Source: Hyphomicrobiales bacterium (GTDB lineage Bacteria > Pseudomonadota > Alphaproteobacteria > Rhizobiales > JAJFHB01). Taken from it: a DNA stretch of 64,000 nucleotides. Where the stretch lies: NCBI GenBank assembly GCA_021775755.1, contig JAJFHE010000026.1, forward strand, positions 35,780 through 99,779. Direction: 5' to 3'. The notes below the pieces were generated by a model. It was not told where the DNA came from and searched no databases. It saw only the letters and a list, made by a program, of their open reading frames with translations. Below are positions 41,341 to 50,296 of the stretch, piece after piece (positions within the stretch are counted from its first letter, which is position 1; every line of letters starts with the position of its first letter). The translations under genes were made by a program, and so were the position numbers.

Positions 41341-42219
41341 TTATCCGCCGAGAAACAAGCGCCCGACATCGCGATCGTCGAGGAGATCGTCTCCGGACGC
41401 CGCTTTCACGAGATCCCCCGATACCAGCACATAGCCGAGATCGGCAAACTCCAGCCCCTTCTTCGCGTTCTGCTCCACCATAATGATGGTTTTGCCATCT
41501 TTACGCTGCAGGTCGCCGAGAATTTCAAACACCATGTCGATATAGCGCGGCTCAAGTCCGATCGAGGGTTCGTCGACCAGAAGCACTTCCGGGTCCATGA
41601 CCAGAGCCCGCGAAATCTCCAGAAGCCGGCGCTCGCCGCCGGACAGGACGCGCGCCGGCTGACGCCGCCGCTCGGCAAGCCTTGGGTATTTTTCAAATAC
41701 GTTTTCCGCCGCCGCGCGCGCCGCATCCGGCTTTGCCTTGAGGTAACCCCCCATCCAGAGGTTCTCTTCCACCGTCATATCGGGAAAGACCGAGTTGTCC
41801 TGCAGGATGTAGGCTATTCCCGCCGAGGCGAGCTTGTTACTCGAAGAAAGCCCGGTCACGTCGCGCCCGCCGACCGATATAGTACCCTCGAAGATATCGG
41901 TGAACCCGAATATCGAATGCAGCACCGTTGACTTGCCTGCACCGTTTGGGCCGATCAGACACAGGGACTGTCCCTTGCCGGCGCGCAGTGAGAAGTCGTG
42001 CAGAACCTCCATGCGCCCGTAACCCGCGCGCAAGTGATCGATGCTCAGGAACGGCGCATCGCCCGCCAGTGCGTCAAGCGCTGTAACAGGCAGACGCCCA
42101 TCCGCAATGCGGCTGGCTTCACGCGACACGTCATCAACGGACATTACCGCGTCGACACCGCCGCTTCCGTGCCCGCGTACCCTGCCACCATCACCACCAC
42201 CGCTGCCGCGCCCGCCCAT
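41341..42219 (-). CDS. livF: Liv-type ABC transporter ATPase LivF
   Basis: A 292 aa ATPase with Walker A GPNGAGKSTVLHSIFG, signature LSGGERRLLEISRAL and Walker B VLLVDEPSIGL. About 50 extra N-terminal residues precede the family core (LSIDHLRAGYG), the first 25 being almost only Gly, Arg, Asp and Ser. ATG at 42219 overlaps the livG stop codon (ATGA), supporting the long form. 42144 (MSVDDVS) is an alternative. Confidence 0.9.
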   Translation of the reverse strand: MGGRGSGGGDGGRVRGHGSGGVDAVMSVDDVSREASRIADGRLPVTALDALAGDAPFLSIDHLRAGYGRMEVLHDFSLRAGKGQSLCLIGPNGAGKSTVLHSIFGFTDIFEGTISVGGRDVTGLSSSNKLASAGIAYILQDNSVFPDMTVEENLWMGGYLKAKPDAARAAAENVFEKYPRLAERRRQPARVLSGGERRLLEISRALVMDPEVLLVDEPSIGLEPRYIDMVFEILGDLQRKDGKTIIMVEQNAKKGLEFADLGYVLVSGDLVKAASGDDLLDDRDVGRLFLGG

Positions 42220-42962
42220 CAGTGCGCTCCCAGATAGGCGTCGATGACACGCGGATCGCCCTGAATGTCGGCCGGCTTTCCCTCAGCCAGCAGTTCGCCA
42301 TGGGCGAGGCAGTAGATGTGTTCCGCCAGGTTCATGATCACGCGCATGTTGTGCTCGATAACGAAAAGCGTAATGCCGAACTCCGCGTTCGCTCTCTTGA
42401 GCCGGTCGATGAGGCCATTGATCAGCGTCGGATTGATGCCCGCCGTCGGTTCATCCAGCATCAACATGTCCGGCTCGCTCATCAAGGCCATGGCGAATTC
42501 AAGCAGCTTCTGCTGGCCGAACGAGAGATCGCCGGCGAGCAGGTTGCGCTTTTCATAAAGGCCGACGAACTCAAGCAGCTCTTCGGCCCGTTCTCTGCCC
42601 CGCGCACCCTGCAGCGTGAACAGCTGGCGAAACGGCTCGCGGCGGGTCGAGCGGCTGATCAGCAGGTTTTGCACACAGTTCAAGCCGCCGTATATGCGCG
42701 TCTGCTGAAACGTGCGCAGCAGCCCGAGGCGCGCAATCTGCGGCACCCGCAGGGCCGATATTTCGCGGCTGCGGAAACGGATCGATCCCGCATCGATGGG
42801 ATGATAGCCGACGATTGAATTGAACAGCGTGGTCTTGCCCGACCCGTTCGGTCCAATGAGCCCGACAATGGCGCCTTCGGGAACGGTGAGCGAGATCGCA
42901 TCGTTTGCGACAACCCCGCCGAACCGTTTCGATGTACCGTCGACTTCCAGAAGCGCCGTCAT
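42219..42962 (-). CDS. livG: Liv-type ABC transporter ATPase LivG
   Basis: A 247 aa ATPase. Walker A GPNGSGKTTLFNSIVG, signature LSFGQQKLLEFAMAL and Walker B MLMLDEPTAGINP; the C-terminal tail GKPADIQGDPRVIDAYLG is the LivG/BCA type. The start at 42962 overlaps the livM stop (ATGA). Confidence 0.93.
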   Translation of the reverse strand: MTALLEVDGTSKRFGGVVANDAISLTVPEGAIVGLIGPNGSGKTTLFNSIVGYHPIDAGSIRFRSREISALRVPQIARLGLLRTFQQTRIYGGLNCVQNLLISRSTRREPFRQLFTLQGARGRERAEELLEFVGLYEKRNLLAGDLSFGQQKLLEFAMALMSEPDMLMLDEPTAGINPTLINGLIDRLKRANAEFGITLFVIEHNMRVIMNLAEHIYCLAHGELLAEGKPADIQGDPRVIDAYLGAH

Positions 42963-43993
42963 TCGGCCCCCTCCCGTGCATCGGCTCTCGGCCCGAAGCG
43001 CTCTGGAAACATCTGCCGCACCCGCCCCACAATGCCTTCTGGAAAGAACACGACGATCACCACGATGAGCACCCCGAGCGCGACCCGCTGCCATCCCAGA
43101 AGATAGGTCCAGAAGAGTTCCTTTGTAACCTGGAACACGATCGCGCCGATCACCGGACCCCACAAGGTTCCCTTGCCGCCGAGGATTGCCATCAGCACCA
43201 TCCAGACACCAATGGTCGCGCCGGAGAAGGCGGTGTCGAGCGGGTCGATGAAACGCTTGAGGTTGCCGTAGATACCACCCGCGGCGCCGAGGAATGTCGC
43301 TGCGATCACCCAGGCGGTTACCTTGATGCGCGTCGTGAACATTCCCATCGCCTCCGCCTTGTCCTCATCGTCACGAATGGCGTTGATCGCGAGACCGAAG
43401 CGCGTGCGCAACAGCCAGGCAATGGTGGCGAAAGTGGCCACCGCGAGCGCAAAGGCCATGTAATAGAACAGCCGGTTGACGTTATCGATGTCGTGCGGCG
43501 GCGGTGCCGGCGTCATGCCCGATCCGGCGCCGATCCAGTCCCATCCGGCCGCAATTTCACCGGCCGCAATGCCAAGACCCAGCGTGCAGATGGCAAAGTA
43601 GTGCCCGCGCATGCCGAGCACGAGACTTCCCAGTACACAGGCGGCAAGTGCCGCGAGCATCGCCGCGACCGGCAGCCCGATGGCAAAGCCCCAAATATAC
43701 TGGGCAAGATCGAATATGAAGGCCGTGCCGCCGCCCTTTGCGGCGGTATACTCGCCGACATCATAGACAAGACCGATCTGCACCACGGCGCAGGCATACA
43801 TACCGATACCGAAAAACACGACATTGCCGAACGAGTTGTAACCCATCTGTCCGCCCACCAGATCCCAGGTGAGGGCGAATACGATGAACAGCCAGAGCTC
43901 GGTCATTTGCACCTGGTTGTTGGGAAATATGAACGGCCCCGCGAGGCCGGCCAGAACAATCGCGCCATAGAGGAACATCTTTTGCGGGTTCAT
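42959..43993 (-). CDS. livM: Liv-type ABC transporter permease LivM
   Basis: A 344 aa permease with about eight to ten membrane helices, starting MNPQKMFLYGAIVLAGLAGPF. The cytoplasmic loop with ALRDDE-like sequence (AINAIRDDEDKAEAMG) is the conserved LivM signature that contacts the ATPases. It is 10 bases after livH and overlaps livG. Confidence 0.93.
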   Translation of the reverse strand: MNPQKMFLYGAIVLAGLAGPFIFPNNQVQMTELWLFIVFALTWDLVGGQMGYNSFGNVVFFGIGMYACAVVQIGLVYDVGEYTAAKGGGTAFIFDLAQYIWGFAIGLPVAAMLAALAACVLGSLVLGMRGHYFAICTLGLGIAAGEIAAGWDWIGAGSGMTPAPPPHDIDNVNRLFYYMAFALAVATFATIAWLLRTRFGLAINAIRDDEDKAEAMGMFTTRIKVTAWVIAATFLGAAGGIYGNLKRFIDPLDTAFSGATIGVWMVLMAILGGKGTLWGPVIGAIVFQVTKELFWTYLLGWQRVALGVLIVVIVVFFPEGIVGRVRQMFPERFGPRADAREGAE

Positions 43994-44003
43994 CGCCTAG
44001 TCC

Positions 44004-44903
44004 CTACTTCAGATAGCGCCGCTTGCGACCGAGCCACCACGAGCGCGCCAGCAGAACGACGACGAGAAGTCCGAAAACGAAGGCGATCTGGAATTCCGCA
44101 CCGAGAATGAAGCCTGCATAATACTCCGCCGCGCCGAGCCCGAGACCCGCGGCCAGCACGCCGCCGATATTGCCGAGACCGGCGATGATCACGATCATGA
44201 ATGACCGCACCGTATAGGGCAGTCCGATATAGGGGTGGATTGTATAGGCCGTGGCCGCCAGAGCGCCGGCCGCACCGCAGATCGCGGCATTGAGTGCGAA
44301 TGTTGCCTCGTAGACCCGGTTCGTATCGATGCCGACAACACGTGCGGCGCGGGCATTTTGAGCCGTCGCGCGGATCGCCTGGCCAAGCCGGCTCATTTTC
44401 AGGAAGACGACAAGCGCCGCACCCACCACAATCGCCAGGACGAATGCCAGCAGTTTAACCTTGGAAAGTACGATCGAGTAGTCGAAAGCAAACCACACAC
44501 CGAGCCCCGCATCGGCGTTTCGCGGGTCGCCGCCGAACACGATGTTCATGAGCTGTTGCAGGACGATCGAAATGCCGAACGTCGCGAGCAGCGATGTAAA
44601 GAGATCCCGGTCGACGATACGGTGGATGATCGTGCGATAGAGCAGACGGCCAAGAACATAAAGAACGAGTGCCGCAACCGGCACCGCGAGCAGCGGGTGA
44701 AACCCGTTGTCGGCCATCACCACGGCTGCGAAGCCGCCAAGGATGACGAACTCCCCTTGCGTCACATTGATGATGTTCATGACGCCCCAAACGAGCGCCA
44801 GGCCATAGGCGATGAGGGCGAAGATTGAGCCGAACAGGATGCCGTCGATCAGCAGGCCGCCGGCGATGGCCGGAGAAGAAAACAGGAGCTCGATGTTATT
44901 CAT
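44004..44903 (-). CDS. livH: Liv-type ABC transporter permease LivH
   Basis: A 299 aa permease. ALIAYGLALVWGVMNIINVTQGEFVILGGF near the N-terminus is characteristic of LivH, and the loop RATAQNARAARVVGID is the ATPase contact. The start is uncertain: 44903 (MNNIELL) fits relatives, while 44927 adds eight basic residues. Neither has a strong ribosome binding site. Confidence 0.92.
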   Translation of the reverse strand: MNNIELLFSSPAIAGGLLIDGILFGSIFALIAYGLALVWGVMNIINVTQGEFVILGGFAAVVMADNGFHPLLAVPVAALVLYVLGRLLYRTIIHRIVDRDLFTSLLATFGISIVLQQLMNIVFGGDPRNADAGLGVWFAFDYSIVLSKVKLLAFVLAIVVGAALVVFLKMSRLGQAIRATAQNARAARVVGIDTNRVYEATFALNAAICGAAGALAATAYTIHPYIGLPYTVRSFMIVIIAGLGNIGGVLAAGLGLGAAEYYAGFILGAEFQIAFVFGLLVVVLLARSWWLGRKRRYLK

Positions 44904-44969
44904 CCGCCGCCAGCCGCGTCTTGGCATGCCGGGGCCGGCTCATGGCCGGCCCCGCATCGCTCGATCGTA

Positions 44970-46199
44970 TTACCGGTCCGCCCAGCCGGGCCTTGGCAGT
45001 ACCGGATCGGCTGCCGCCCACTCGCTCGGCGCCACCACGACATACGCGCCGTTTTGAACCTGATAGAGCACCATCGGCTTGGCGATGTTCTTGCCCGTCT
45101 CGTCGAAACGAATATTGCCATAGAACGTCTGCATGTCCGTCGCGGCAAGGGCGTCGCGCACCGCGGCCCGGTCGAGTGTGCCGGCGCGCTGAAAGGCGTC
45201 CACGAAGGTCATTACGGCGGCACTCGATTCCGCCGCCTGATACGGTGGTGCGTAATCGTAGGTTTTCTCAAACAGCGCGGCATAGTCGGCGGCTGAGCCG
45301 AAGAGGTCGTCCTGGTAGGTCAGTGTCGGCGCCCACTGCGATGCGCACAGCGTATATTCGGCGGCGTCGCCGAACTCCTTGATGATCTTTGCCGAATCGC
45401 AATGCGTCATAGCCAGCATCGGCACATCGACACGCATTTCCTGAATTTGCCGGATCGCCGTCGCGGCGCCACGTGCGTGACCCGAAACGACGAGCAGGTC
45501 AGGTTGCAGGGCACGCACGCGCGTGAGCGTCGTCGCCATGTCGTTCAGTTCCTTCGGCAGCTTGTCGTCAATGACGATCTGCATGCCGTGACGCTGCGCG
45601 TCCTCGACAACGCCGGCCCGCACGTCCTGGCTGAAGGGATCGTTCTCGAACGCCAGAGCAACGGTCAGCTCGTTCGGCGCCTTGCCGAGATCGGCGGCAC
45701 GTTCTGCTGCAAGATCGATGGCGCTTGCCAGATACTGTTCCGACGTCGACAGCACCGCGAACAGATACCGGTAGCCGCTCGTGAACAGCGAGCGCGACGC
45801 GCCATTGCCCTCTACCATCGGCACGCCGTGCTGTTCGGTTACCGGCGCAATAGCCTTGGTCAATCCAGAACTGTACGGGCCAAGCAGAAAGTTCACGCCA
45901 TCTTGCTGGATCAGCCGTTCGGCAAGCTCCGCACCGCGCGTCGCGGTGGACTCATCGTCGTAGTACTTGATTTCCAGCATATAGGTCGTATCGCCGACCT
46001 GAACGCCGCCGCGCTCGTTAATCACCTGAACGGCAAGATCGTATCCGCGCTGTGTGTGCTCGCCATTGGTGGAATACTTCCCGCTCAACGACACCGCCGC
46101 TCCAAGTGTGATGACATCGTCCGCGGCAAACGCCTGCGTACCCGCCATCGCACCTGTGGCAATTACCGCTGCCGCAGCGAATTTCATGACTCTGAACAT
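44970..46199 (-). CDS. Liv-type ABC substrate-binding protein
   Basis: A 409 aa periplasmic binding protein (type I fold, COG0683-like). A signal peptide (KFAAAAVIATGAMAGTQAFAA) is followed by DDVITLGAAVSLSGKYSTNGEHTQRGYDLA. The start at 46199 has GGGAGG about nine bases upstream. It begins the livK-H-M-G-F operon, the usual order. The ligand may be a branched-chain amino acid, but this family binds many amides and acids, so I leave it open. Confidence 0.9.
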   Translation of the reverse strand: MFRVMKFAAAAVIATGAMAGTQAFAADDVITLGAAVSLSGKYSTNGEHTQRGYDLAVQVINERGGVQVGDTTYMLEIKYYDDESTATRGAELAERLIQQDGVNFLLGPYSSGLTKAIAPVTEQHGVPMVEGNGASRSLFTSGYRYLFAVLSTSEQYLASAIDLAAERAADLGKAPNELTVALAFENDPFSQDVRAGVVEDAQRHGMQIVIDDKLPKELNDMATTLTRVRALQPDLLVVSGHARGAATAIRQIQEMRVDVPMLAMTHCDSAKIIKEFGDAAEYTLCASQWAPTLTYQDDLFGSAADYAALFEKTYDYAPPYQAAESSAAVMTFVDAFQRAGTLDRAAVRDALAATDMQTFYGNIRFDETGKNIAKPMVLYQVQNGAYVVVAPSEWAAADPVLPRPGWADR

Positions 46200-46343
46200 T
46201 TCAATTCCTCCCGTCAAACCTTGCACCGGCGACTGTCCCGATGTTACCGGGCGACGCTTCTCGGTTCACATTGTTACAGATGACGCGGGTCAGGCAAAGC
46301 CCCGCCCTCCAAATCACCGCGCTTTTGTCACTTTCGCTGCCAC

Positions 46344-47321
46344 TTAGAGCCGATCCTCTTCCACCGCATGGCAGGCAACCTGCGCGCCGCTGTAGTTCTT
46401 CAACTCGGGAACCTGCGATTTGCAGCGCTCGTTTGCGAACCGGCAGCGTCCGTGAAACACACAGCCTGACGGCAGATCGATCGGCGAGGGCACCTCTCCC
46501 GGCACCTTGACCGGCACGAATGTCTTGCGGCCAAGTTTCGGTATCGCCGACAGCAGGAGCTGAGAATAGGGATGGCGGGGCGTGGCAAACAGTGTCTTGG
46601 GCGTCGTCATCTCGCACACCGTGCCCAGATACATGACGGCAACGCGCGTGCCGAAATGCTGCACCACCGAAAGATCGTGGGTAATGAAGAGGTACGTGAG
46701 CTGGCGCTCCTTGCGGACTTTCATGAGCAGGTTCAGAACCTGTGCCTGGATCGACACGTCGAGCGCCGACACCGGCTCATCGGCAACAATGAACTCAGGA
46801 TCGACCATGAGCGCGCGCGCAATGGAAATACGCTGGCGCTGGCCGCCCGAGAACTCATGCGGATACCGCGATCCCCAGCCGGGATCGTTGCCGACTGAAA
46901 CCATGACGTTTTCTGTATGCTCGCGGACCTCGGCATCCGACAGCTCAGACTTGTGAAACCGCAACGGCTCTTCCAGCGTCTGCTGCACCGTCATGCGCGG
47001 GTTCAGTGAGGCATAGGGGTTCTGGAAGATCATCTGCATGCGCCGGCGATAGGGCAGAAGTGCCTGATCGCGAAGCCCGCTGATGCGTTCGCCGTCATAG
47101 GAGATTTCGCCGACGGTGGGCCGAACAAGCCCCATGATCGTGCGCCCTAGCGTGGTCTTGCCGCAGCCGCTTTCGCCGACGAGGCAAAAGGCGTCGCCGC
47201 GGTCGATCTCGACATCGACACCGTTAAGCGCGTGAACCACCGGCTTTTCGCGCGACAGAAAATGCACCTGGATCGGAAAATGGACCTGCAGATCCTGCAC
47301 CTTGACGAGCGGCTCCGTCAT
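46344..47321 (-). CDS. dppF: Peptide-type ABC transporter ATPase DppF/OppF
   Basis: A 325 aa ATPase with Walker A VGESGCGKTTLGRTI, signature FSGGQRQRISIARAL and Walker B FIVADEPVSALD. The oligopeptide-type C-terminal region has a conserved Cys-rich end (GCVFHGRCRFANERCK...VACHA). The start at 47321 overlaps dppD (ATGA). It is the last gene of the transporter operon. Confidence 0.9.
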   Translation of the reverse strand: MTEPLVKVQDLQVHFPIQVHFLSREKPVVHALNGVDVEIDRGDAFCLVGESGCGKTTLGRTIMGLVRPTVGEISYDGERISGLRDQALLPYRRRMQMIFQNPYASLNPRMTVQQTLEEPLRFHKSELSDAEVREHTENVMVSVGNDPGWGSRYPHEFSGGQRQRISIARALMVDPEFIVADEPVSALDVSIQAQVLNLLMKVRKERQLTYLFITHDLSVVQHFGTRVAVMYLGTVCEMTTPKTLFATPRHPYSQLLLSAIPKLGRKTFVPVKVPGEVPSPIDLPSGCVFHGRCRFANERCKSQVPELKNYSGAQVACHAVEEDRL

Positions 47322-48283
47322 TTGAGGCGCTCCGCATGATGGCAGGCTACCAGACGTTTGCCGAGGGTCCGCAGAGCCGGCACGCCGCCGGAGCACGTAT
47401 CGTCGGCGTAGGCGCAACGCGGATGGAACGCACAGCCCGGCGGCAATTCGGCAAGCGTCGGCATGGAGCCCGGTATCTGATTGAGCTCCGCGCCCGGCTT
47501 GTTTCTCTGTGGCAACGCCTGCAGCAGGCCGCGGGTGTAGGGATGCGACGGCCGCGCAATGATGCCGCGCGTTTCACCCTGTTCGACAACCCGGCCCGCA
47601 TACATGACAAGCATGCGCTGGGTTGTTTCCGACACCACCGCGATGTCGTGCGTGATGAGGATGAGGCTGACGCCGCGCGTCTCGCAGAGATCGAGCATCA
47701 GCCCCATGATCTCCGCCTGGATCGTCACATCGAGCGCCGTCGTCGGTTCATCGGCGATGATGACGGCAGGGTCGAGCAGCAGGGCAATGGCGATCACCAC
47801 GCGCTGCCGCAACCCGCCGGACAACTCGTGCGGATAACTGTCGAAGCGCGCATCCGGCGAAGGGATCGCCACCTCGCGCAGCTTCTGCACCGACAGCGCG
47901 CGCGCTTCCCCATCGGAGATCGTGCGATGCGTCTTAAGACACTCGACCATTTGCGCGCCGACCGTCAGCACCGGGTTGAGCGTCATCATCGGGTCCTGAA
48001 ATATCATCGCGATGCGGTCGCCGCGCACTTTGCGCATCTCTTCTGCCGGCAGCGTATTGAGAACGCGGCCATCGAAGGCAATGCTGCCGGCGCTGATGCG
48101 GCCGGGCTCCGATATGAGGTTGAGGATCGCATAGGCCGCCATCGACTTGCCGGCGCCGCTCTCGCCGACAATGCCGAGCCGGTCGCCGGCGTCAAGATCG
48201 AAGCTGACACCGCGCAGCGCCTTGAGACGCGCGCCGCGCATGGCGAATTCGACCTCCAGGTCGCGAACCTCAAGCAGCGCCAT
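47318..48283 (-). CDS. dppD: Peptide-type ABC transporter ATPase DppD/OppD
   Basis: A 321 aa ATPase: Walker A VGESGAGKSMAAYAIL, signature LSGGLRQRVVIAIAL, Walker B VIIADEPTTALD and the peptide-type Cys cluster GCAFHPRCAYADDTC at the end. Starts in the permease stop codon (ATGA at 48283). Confidence 0.9.
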   Translation of the reverse strand: MALLEVRDLEVEFAMRGARLKALRGVSFDLDAGDRLGIVGESGAGKSMAAYAILNLISEPGRISAGSIAFDGRVLNTLPAEEMRKVRGDRIAMIFQDPMMTLNPVLTVGAQMVECLKTHRTISDGEARALSVQKLREVAIPSPDARFDSYPHELSGGLRQRVVIAIALLLDPAVIIADEPTTALDVTIQAEIMGLMLDLCETRGVSLILITHDIAVVSETTQRMLVMYAGRVVEQGETRGIIARPSHPYTRGLLQALPQRNKPGAELNQIPGSMPTLAELPPGCAFHPRCAYADDTCSGGVPALRTLGKRLVACHHAERLK

Positions 48284-49203
48284 CACGTCTCCTTGTAGAG
48301 CTTCGGATTGAGCGCATCGCGCAACCAGTCGCCAAGCAGATTGAAGGCGAGAATGAGGACGATCAGGACAACGCTCGGAAACGTCGTGATCCACCACTGG
48401 CCGGAGAAAATAAACTCAAAGCCGCTGCGGATCAGCGAGCCGAGCGATGGCGTCGTCACCGGCATGCCGAGCCCGAGGAACGACAGCGCCGCTTCCGACA
48501 CAATGGCATTGGCGACCTGCACCGTGGAAATTACCAGGATCGGCGTCAGCGCATTGGGCAAGATATGCCGGAACATGATGCGGGCCCTGGACAGCCCGAT
48601 AACGCGCGCCGCATCGACATACTCCTTCTCGCGCTCCGCCAGCACACTGGCGCGCACCGTGCGCGCATATTGCGGCCACTCGGCAATTCCGATGACCACA
48701 ATCAGCATGAAGATGGCAAGGTCCTCATAACGCTGCGGCCCGAAAGCCGCCTGAAACACCGCCAGCGCGATGATCGCCACCATCAGGGTTGAGAGCGACA
48801 GCTGAATGTCGGCAAGCCGCATGAAGAAGCTGTCGACGCGCCCGCCCATGTAGCCCGCGACGAGCCCGATCGAAACGCCGATCACCGCCTGCAGCATGAC
48901 CGCGAAAATACCGATGAGCAGCGAAATGCCGGTGCCGTAGAGGATGGCGCTAAGAAGGTCGCGGCCCTGATCGTCGGTACCGAGCGGGAAGTCCGGGTTG
49001 CCCTGACCGCCGAACGCCGGCGGCTCCTTGGAATTCATCAGGTCGAGCTGCAGTGGATCGTAAGGGTTTTGCGGCGCAATCCACGGTGCCAGGAGGGCTG
49101 CCAGCACAAAGGCGAGCAAAACCAGTGCGCTGCAGATTGCCACCGGGTCGCGGCGAAACTGATAGGCGAAATTGGAGTCCCAGACGCGCTGCAGCGTGCT
49201 CAT
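48283..49203 (-). CDS. dppC: Peptide-type ABC transporter permease DppC/OppC
   Basis: A 306 aa permease with an N-terminal helix, a periplasmic part with GTDDQGRDLLSAILYG (conserved in DppC/OppC) and about five further helices. The loop AARVIGLSRARIMFRHILPN is the EAA motif. Overlaps both neighbours by a few bases. Confidence 0.9.
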   Translation of the reverse strand: MSTLQRVWDSNFAYQFRRDPVAICSALVLLAFVLAALLAPWIAPQNPYDPLQLDLMNSKEPPAFGGQGNPDFPLGTDDQGRDLLSAILYGTGISLLIGIFAVMLQAVIGVSIGLVAGYMGGRVDSFFMRLADIQLSLSTLMVAIIALAVFQAAFGPQRYEDLAIFMLIVVIGIAEWPQYARTVRASVLAEREKEYVDAARVIGLSRARIMFRHILPNALTPILVISTVQVANAIVSEAALSFLGLGMPVTTPSLGSLIRSGFEFIFSGQWWITTFPSVVLIVLILAFNLLGDWLRDALNPKLYKET

Positions 49204-50183
49204 CCCTTGACCCCCGAGATGCGCACCATCGGATTCACATATGTATAGATGAGATCAACGATCGTGTTGGTAATGACGAAGATCAGGCCGACGATGATGA
49301 TGTACGCAATGATCAGCGGCGTATCGACCCGGTTCACCGCTTCCAGGAACAGGAAGCCCATTCCGGGCCACTGAAACACTGTTTCGGTCAGGATCGTATA
49401 GGCGATCAGTGTGCCGATCTGGACGCCTCCCACCGTGATCACCGGAAGCAATGTATTGCGCAGGGCATGCACGAACAGCACGCGCCTGGGGTGCAGACCC
49501 TTGGCCTGGGCAAACCGCACATATTCGGTACGCATGACCTCCATCATCTCGCCGCGAATGAGCCTGATGAACAAAGGCAGCATGATCGACGACAGCGCAA
49601 ATGCAGGCAGCACGAGATGCTCAAGCCCATCGCCCGTCAGGAAGCCGGTGTTCCACCAGCCAAGCTCGACCACATCGCCGCGCCCGAAGGACGGCATCCA
49701 TCCAAGTTCGATGGAAAACAGATAAATCGAAAAGATCGCCGTGAGAAACACCGGGATCGAGATCCCCACTATCGACAGCCCCATGATTAGCCGAGCACCG
49801 ATGTGCTTTGGCTTTATGGCGCAGAAGATGCCGGCCGGCACCGACACCAGCACGATGATGAGGGTTGCCGCCAGGACAAGCTCGAATGTTGCCGGGAATT
49901 TTCTGAGAATGACCTCAAGCGCCGGCTTCTTGAAGAAATAGGACGTTCCGAGATCACCTTGTACCGCATTGCCAAGGAAGCGGGCGTACTGCACGAAAAA
50001 CGGATCGTTGAGACCCATGCGATCGCGCAGGGCTTCGCGTTCGGCCTCAGATACCGATTGGCCGACAAGCTCGCGCAACGGATCTCCGAGGTTGTCCTGA
50101 ATGGAAAACCCGATCAGCGAAATGATCAGCATGACCATCACGGCCTGCCCCACGCGCCTGATTAGAAATGCCAGCGTCTCCAT
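49200..50183 (-). CDS. dppB: Peptide-type ABC transporter permease DppB/OppB
   Basis: A 327 aa permease. The N-terminal membrane helix is followed by GDPLRELVG and DRMGLNDPFFVQYARFLGN, which are hallmarks of DppB/OppB. The EAA loop is RFAQAKGLHPRRVLFVHALRN. It lies 113 bases after the binding protein gene, and a strong hairpin separates them. Confidence 0.9.
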   Translation of the reverse strand: METLAFLIRRVGQAVMVMLIISLIGFSIQDNLGDPLRELVGQSVSEAEREALRDRMGLNDPFFVQYARFLGNAVQGDLGTSYFFKKPALEVILRKFPATFELVLAATLIIVLVSVPAGIFCAIKPKHIGARLIMGLSIVGISIPVFLTAIFSIYLFSIELGWMPSFGRGDVVELGWWNTGFLTGDGLEHLVLPAFALSSIMLPLFIRLIRGEMMEVMRTEYVRFAQAKGLHPRRVLFVHALRNTLLPVITVGGVQIGTLIAYTILTETVFQWPGMGFLFLEAVNRVDTPLIIAYIIIVGLIFVITNTIVDLIYTYVNPMVRISGVKG

Positions 50184-50247
50184 TATCCGCCTCTGTCGGG
50201 ATCTCGTTCAGCCACACTCTTGCATAAATGTGCGCCGCTCCAAACGA

Positions 50248-50275
50248 GGAAAGGCGCCCGCAAAGGCGCCTTTCC
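50248..50275 (-). promoter_or_regulatory. Intercistronic hairpin between dppA and dppB
   Basis: GGAAAGGCGCC (50248-50258) and GGCGCCTTTCC (50265-50275) form an 11 bp perfect stem with a six base loop. In the operon RNA it sits just after the binding protein gene, with no long T tract. Such stems often protect the upstream message or partly stop transcription, giving more binding protein than permease. Confidence 0.7.
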
Positions 50276-50296
50276 CTGTTTCGTTCGATCAGACCA

